Of a stretch of 64,000 nucleotides of DNA, positions 59,934 to 64,000 are shown one piece after another. Numbering within the stretch: the stretch's first letter is position 1; every line of letters begins with the position of its first letter. This stretch comes from Paraburkholderia phenazinium (GTDB lineage Bacteria; Pseudomonadota; Gammaproteobacteria; Burkholderiales; Burkholderiaceae), in the NCBI RefSeq assembly GCF_900141745.1, contig NZ_FSRM01000002.1:3162001-3226000 (forward strand), given 5' to 3'. A program made the position numbers and the translations under genes. Under the pieces are notes generated by a model. The model searched no databases. It was not told the origin of the DNA and saw nothing but the letters and a program-made list of their open reading frames with translations.

Positions 59934-60242
59934 ATGGGAGGCAACACGCTCGTTCAAGCGGTCGCCGCAATCGTCGCGCTGGGTTTGTACTTCCTGCCGG
60001 CGATCCTCGCCGACCGCCGCAAGCGCCACGATCTGCTGACGCTGGCCTTGTTCAATGCATGTCTGGGCTGGACCGGGTTCGGCTGGCTGGCCGCGCTTTA
60101 TTGGGCGCTGCAGCCGAATCCTCCGAAGGACGTTGCGGAAGAAGTCGTGCAAACGCGGCGCGTAGTGCGGATGCGCAATTTTTCCGCGGCGCTGGTCCAG
60201 CGTGTGCAAAGCCGGGCGACCCGCAACAAAACCGGACGGTGA
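59934..60242 (+). CDS. Superinfection-immunity-like membrane protein (102 aa)
   Basis: Two hydrophobic segments (about residues 8-26 and 38-60: LLTLALFNACLGWTGFGWLAALYWAL) are those of the T4 Imm-like family (PF14373), followed by a polar tail. T4 Imm blocks entry of a second phage's DNA; bacterial members are widespread and mostly not linked to defence. CCGGGAGTACCGCG precedes the ATG. No phage genes surround it. Confidence 0.85.
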   Translation: MGGNTLVQAVAAIVALGLYFLPAILADRRKRHDLLTLALFNACLGWTGFGWLAALYWALQPNPPKDVAEEVVQTRRVVRMRNFSAALVQRVQSRATRNKTGR

Positions 60243-60383
60243 CGCGAGCGGCACAAGCCGCTGGACCCGCCGCTGCGCAGGACGTTGCAGGCGCCACATA
60301 CGCCTGCCGCTTTGGCCGCCTTTGCACCGCCGCAATTAGTCACACACGCCGTTACGCACACGTCACTTTCATGGAGCCATTCA

Positions 60384-61016
60384 GTGCCTGAACTCGCAAA
60401 ACTGCTGACCTTTGCCCTCGTCTCGCTCGGCATGGCACTCACGCCTGGCCCGAACATGCTCTACCTCGTCTCGCGCTCGATCTGCCAGGGCCGTACCGCC
60501 GGTCTGATTTCGCTCGGCGGTGTGGCGCTTGGCTTCGTGTTCTATATGTTCAGCGCCGCGCTCGGCATCACCGCCCTGCTGCTAGCCGTGCCATTTGCGT
60601 ACGATGCGCTGCGCTTCGGCGGCGCGCTCTATATGCTGTGGCTCGCGTGGCAAGCCGTCAAACCGGGTGGCCGTTCGCCGTTCATGGTGCGCGACCTGCC
60701 GGCGGACAGCCCGCGCAAACTGTTCGCCATGGGTTTCGTCACCAATCTGCTGAACCCGAAAATCGCGGTGCTGTATTTATCGCTGCTGCCGCAGTTCATC
60801 GATCCGCAACACGGCAACGTGCTCGAGCAATCGCTGGTGCTGGGGTCGGTGCAGATTGCGTTTAGCCTGACGATCAATGCGATGGTGGCGATGATGGCCG
60901 GTTCGATCGCCGTGTTTCTCGCCAGACGGCCCGCCTGGATCCTCGCCCAGCGCTGGCTGATGGGAACGGTGCTCGCGGGACTGGCAATTCGGATGGCAAC
61001 CGAGGCGCGGCGCTAA
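60384..61016 (+). CDS. LysE/RhtB-family exporter (210 aa)
   Basis: The start GTG 60384 gives VPELAKLLTFALVSLGMALTPGPNMLYL, the typical first helix with the TPGPN motif, and GGAGCCATTCA lies upstream. Six hydrophobic segments follow, with FVTNLLNPKIAVLYLSLLPQFI. Such proteins export amino acids such as threonine or homoserine lactone; the substrate is unknown. Confidence 0.9.
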   Translation: MPELAKLLTFALVSLGMALTPGPNMLYLVSRSICQGRTAGLISLGGVALGFVFYMFSAALGITALLLAVPFAYDALRFGGALYMLWLAWQAVKPGGRSPFMVRDLPADSPRKLFAMGFVTNLLNPKIAVLYLSLLPQFIDPQHGNVLEQSLVLGSVQIAFSLTINAMVAMMAGSIAVFLARRPAWILAQRWLMGTVLAGLAIRMATEARR

Positions 61017-61037
61017 CAGGCCAGAGGCAGGCCGCCT

Positions 61038-61064
61038 TGCGCGCGACCCGATGGGTCGCGCGAA
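61038..61064. terminator. Strong hairpin between convergent genes
   Basis: CGCGCGACCC (61040-61049) pairs with GGGTCGCGCG (61053-61062) around GAT, extendable by two A-T pairs. There is no U tail. It lies between the ends of the LysE and YodC-like genes and may end both. Confidence 0.55.
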
Positions 61065-61081
61065 GAGGACGTTAAGGTGAT

Positions 61082-61372
61082 TTACTCGGAACGCGAGCTG
61101 GAATACGCACTGCGCCCGAAGGAACGCAGCGTCACGGAGCCGGCAGGAATCGAGCGTGGCTCGAGCCGCACATGTTCCTGCTCGAACATCTGCTGGCGCA
61201 GTTCACCGTGCTCGTCGAACCACTGGCAAATTACCCAGTCGCCCGAAGTTAGCGCGACGGGACCGGCATAGGTCACCGTCATTCGCGGCCCACCCGTTTT
61301 GAGCGTGACCACGTCACCGACGCTCAGTGGCGCGAGTGGTGTATCAAATGCATCGAGGGTAGCGGTCAGCAT
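61082..61372 (-). CDS. YodC-like small protein (DUF2158 type, 96 aa)
   Basis: Residues about 16-50 match the YodC/DUF2158 pattern: SVGDVVTLKTGGPRMTVTY, then DWVICQWFDEHGE. The function is unknown. CGGGGATTGAT precedes ATG 61372. The C-terminal 25 residues are Ser- and Arg-rich. Confidence 0.8.
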   Translation of the reverse strand: MLTATLDAFDTPLAPLSVGDVVTLKTGGPRMTVTYAGPVALTSGDWVICQWFDEHGELRQQMFEQEHVRLEPRSIPAGSVTLRSFGRSAYSSSRSE

Positions 61373-61852
61373 ATCAATCCCCGGAATGAAAACGTTGATC
61401 TGTTTTAGCCCATTGTCTCAGCCAGCCTACTGGCGGAAGATTTTAAAAAGTTTGCCAAGATTAACAATTGAATATCCCGTCTGCAAGTGATTTTTATTGA
61501 TACCGTTTTCACGCAGGCGAGAATCGAATTTCGATCATCGGCTCACTCACTGAAACAATGATCGTTTCGCTAAAACCTCATCAGCTAACGCCTACCCCCC
61601 GCCCAGCGGACCTGAGCGCGGGAACAATTTACGCAGGCTCAAAATATTCAAAGTAAAACATGCCGGGGTTGATTTGTCAGACATTGCGATTTGATTCCAG
61701 TCGCCATGCGACCGATCACCCGGTTATTTTTATCAGATCATTATTGCGAAAATCATCTGTGAACTGAGCAGCCATCCATGAATATCACCAATGCAGGGCG
61801 AAGTGCATTAAGTCGGTGCAGTGTCATATTCCTGTGGTAAACGACAATGGCA
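61373..61852. other. AT-rich 480-bp intergenic region
   Basis: No gene is seen. The stretch is clearly more AT-rich than its surroundings and contains the palindrome ATCGAA-T-TTCGAT (61523-61535). It may hold the YodC-like promoter on its left side. The MFS gene ends on the right. Confidence 0.4.
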
Positions 61853-63358
61853 TCAATGGCGGACCACGCGTCGCTGATGCTGCACCAGCAGCACGCTCAA
61901 TCCAATACACACCAGCATCAATAATGCGTTGATTCCGAGGCTGTACTGGAAGGCATGCGCGTAGGCACCCGGCGTCGAGCGGCCGCCCAGCACGCCGAAG
62001 AACGCCCCGCTGATCGCCGCCGTGCCGAACGCCGAGCCGATCTGCAACGTCGACGACGCCACGCCCGAGGCCAGACCGGCCTTCTCCGGCGCGACTTCCG
62101 CGAGAACGATCCGCATGATCGACGGCAGCAGCAGGCCCTGCCCCACGCCGGCGCACACCAGCCCACAATAGAACAGCAGGTCCGGCGTAGCAGCTTGAGT
62201 GGCCGACCAGCCGGTGACCGTAAAGCCGATCGCCATCATCGAAAACCCCAGTGTCAGCACATGACCGCCGATGCGCCGCACCACCGCCGGCGAGGTCAAC
62301 GGCCCGATCACGAAACCGATCGCAAACGGCATGATGGCCACGCCGGAAGCGAGCGGCGTCCAGTGCAGACCCGTCTGCAGGAAAATGCCGTAGGTCAGAA
62401 AGAACGCGCTGTTGCAATAGAACAGGAACGCGAGCACGAGACCGAGCGCAAATGCTGGATTGCGGAACAGTTGCAGATCGACGAGCGGGTGGCCGCCGCG
62501 GCGCTCGAGGCTCCGCTCGGTGGCGATAAAGCGCGCAAACACGGGCACGCTCAACGCGAACATCACGAAGGTCCATGCGGGCCAGCCGGCTTCGCGGCCG
62601 TGCGTCATCGGGTAGATGACGAGCAGTAGCAACAGCGAGAGCAGACCCACGCCCTTCAGATCCACGCCCGCGCGTACCGCCGGCTGACTCTCCGGCACGA
62701 ACTTCCAGCTACCGATAAACGCCAGGATGCCGACCGGGATGTTGATCAGAAAAATGACCCGCCAGTCGAGGCCGAATGGACGGTAGGTAATCAGCGCGCC
62801 GCCGCCCAGTTGGCCTACGATCGACGAAAGTCCGAACACGAAGCCATAGAAGCTCATGACACGCGTTTGCTGGGAAAGCGGCACCACCGCGCGGACGGTC
62901 GCCAGCACCTGCGGCGCCATCACCGCAGCAGCCATGCCCTGGATGATCCGCGCGATCACCAGCACGTGGCCGTTCGGCGCCAGGCCGCACAGCGCTGACG
63001 CCACCACGAACCCAGCCATGCCGGTCATGAACATGCGGCGACGCCCGAACAGGTCGCCAAGCCTGCCGCCCGTGATCAGCAACACGGCGTATGAGGACGC
63101 GTAGGCGGAGACGATCAGTTGCAACTGCGCGTCGGTGGCGCCGAGCCCCGTGTGGATCGCCGGCAGCGCCAGATTGACAATGAAGTAGTCGAGCGGCGCG
63201 AGAAACGCGCCGACGAACAGCACGGCCAGCGCGAGGCCCTGACGCTCGAAGCGCGGCGCTTCGGCGGCGCTGATCGCACGGGCGGCATTGGATGCGGCGC
63301 TCGCGCTACCGGGAACCGCCAGGGTCACCGGTGCGGACTTCATGCATTCGCTATTCAT
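61853..63358 (-). CDS. DHA2-family MFS drug efflux permease (501 aa)
   Basis: About fourteen hydrophobic segments are present, with FLAPLDYFIVNLALPAIH in helix 1, loop motif GGRLGDLFGRRRMFM and the helix-5 motif GGALITYRPFGLDWRVIF. It exports small hydrophobic compounds. A TetR-family gene lies 31 bp upstream on the same strand, so the two form an operon in which the regulator controls its own pump. The start is ATG 63358, with another ATG at 63343. Confidence 0.9.
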   Translation of the reverse strand: MNSECMKSAPVTLAVPGSASAASNAARAISAAEAPRFERQGLALAVLFVGAFLAPLDYFIVNLALPAIHTGLGATDAQLQLIVSAYASSYAVLLITGGRLGDLFGRRRMFMTGMAGFVVASALCGLAPNGHVLVIARIIQGMAAAVMAPQVLATVRAVVPLSQQTRVMSFYGFVFGLSSIVGQLGGGALITYRPFGLDWRVIFLINIPVGILAFIGSWKFVPESQPAVRAGVDLKGVGLLSLLLLLVIYPMTHGREAGWPAWTFVMFALSVPVFARFIATERSLERRGGHPLVDLQLFRNPAFALGLVLAFLFYCNSAFFLTYGIFLQTGLHWTPLASGVAIMPFAIGFVIGPLTSPAVVRRIGGHVLTLGFSMMAIGFTVTGWSATQAATPDLLFYCGLVCAGVGQGLLLPSIMRIVLAEVAPEKAGLASGVASSTLQIGSAFGTAAISGAFFGVLGGRSTPGAYAHAFQYSLGINALLMLVCIGLSVLLVQHQRRVVRH

Positions 63359-63389
63359 GACCGTTTGTTCAAAAATTAGATAAAAAAAT

Positions 63390-64000
63390 TTACCCGAGCG
63401 CGCGCATCGCCACGTCGACGATGTCCGTCAACTGGTCCTCGTCATTCGCGACCCTGCCCAGCACGCGCAATCCCTGCATGATGCACAGCAGAAATTTGCT
63501 GACCGCTTTTTCGTCGAGCGTCGAACTGAAGGCGCCACTCGCCTGGCCGCGAATCACGGCACCCGCGAGCAGCGTCGCCATGCGGCGCTGGATCGAGCCG
63601 ATCCGTTCGCGCAGCGCGGTATCGTCCGCTTGCATTTCCAGCGCGGTGTTCGTAATCAGGCAACTGCGTTGCTGGGTAAGTGAGCACGACGTCTTCGCAT
63701 AATGCAGCAAGGCGTTGCGCAGCGACTCCTCGGGCGGCAGCGGCGCGTTCAGACGCTCCGCCAGGCGGGCAACCGAGCCATCCGCGTAGTGGTCGAGCGC
63801 CGCCAGCATGATGCCGTGCTTGTCGCCGAACACGCCGTACAGGCTACCGCGCAGCAGGCCGGTAGCCTTGCACAGATCGTCGATCGAGGTGGCGTGGTAA
63901 CCGTGGCGCCAGAACACATCGCTCGCGTGGGCCAGCACCGTAGACGTGTCGAACTCACGCGGGCGCCCTCGGGCGCTCGTGGTGCGGGGTTTGTTCGAGG
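63390..64000 (-). CDS. TetR-family regulator, cut by the right window edge
   Basis: The frame is still open at base 64000; the first visible residues are polar and basic (SNKPRTTSARGRPREFD), followed by the TetR helix-turn-helix (DVFWRHGYHATSIDDLCKATGLLRGSLYGVFGDKHGIM). The C-terminal ligand domain is helical. The true start may lie a few codons outside. It probably represses the downstream DHA2 pump until an inducing drug binds. Confidence 0.9.
   Translation of the reverse strand, partial: SNKPRTTSARGRPREFDTSTVLAHASDVFWRHGYHATSIDDLCKATGLLRGSLYGVFGDKHGIMLAALDHYADGSVARLAERLNAPLPPEESLRNALLHYAKTSCSLTQQRSCLITNTALEMQADDTALRERIGSIQRRMATLLAGAVIRGQASGAFSSTLDEKAVSKFLLCIMQGLRVLGRVANDEDQLTDIVDVAMRALG

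Overview
The window looks like a piece of a secondary chromosome of a Paraburkholderia or related Burkholderiaceae species. This is inferred from gene content: a convergent rpfR/rpfF pair of the Burkholderia type, an rpoN that may be a second copy, many small betaproteobacterial domain-of-unknown-function genes, GC-rich codons and purine-rich Shine-Dalgarno sites. No rRNA, tRNA, CRISPR array, insertion sequence or prophage was seen. Both ends cut a gene: a histidine kinase-like gene on the left and a TetR-type regulator on the right.

Layout. 1-3380 is a tightly overlapping minus-strand stressosome operon: RsbR-like, RsbS, RsbT, an ATPase-phosphatase fusion, then a protein that begins with a decayed RsbT-like domain and leaves the window. 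3751-14542 holds an MHS-type transporter, two AraC regulators, a CHAD protein, a hybrid histidine kinase, an alpha/beta hydrolase, a VOC protein, a glycine-zipper lipoprotein, a universal stress protein and a DHA2 efflux pump. 14801-21611 holds an FAD monooxygenase divergent from the pump, a chemotaxis receptor, a DUF1003 membrane protein, a FemAB/CelD-like acyltransferase and a methyltransferase. 21777-22360 contains a small unknown gene whose leader can form three overlapping, mutually exclusive RNA helices. 23518-27113 is a decaying stretch with an aldo/keto reductase carrying an in-frame stop, a 5'-truncated lipocalin-like gene and a frameshifted MFS gene.

27097-30807 is the lutABC lactate oxidation operon with its GntR/FadR-type regulator and a perfect 13-bp operator-like palindrome. 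31025-36587 holds a LysR regulator, an SDR oxidoreductase, a lytic transglycosylase, an aminotransferase and rpoN. 37116-47504 is a run of small stress-type genes: BON, DUF2383, DUF1488, PfpI/DJ-1, an acidic protein, topoisomerase IB, HAD, PRC-barrel, DUF3175, a Na+/H+ antiporter and a FUSC-like protein. 48907-53595 encodes a large Lhr helicase. 53802-56697 is the RpfR/RpfF pair, which links cis-2-unsaturated fatty acid (BDSF) signalling to cyclic di-GMP. The rest carries an Ldh2-type dehydrogenase, an M20 peptidase, a superinfection-immunity-like protein, a LysE exporter, a YodC-like protein, and a DHA2 pump following its TetR regulator.

Taken together the region is dominated by stress sensing, signalling and efflux. 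The stressosome operon and the leader RNA at 22110-22187 are the parts most likely to hold something not yet described. All assignments rest on reading motifs and context; no database search was run.
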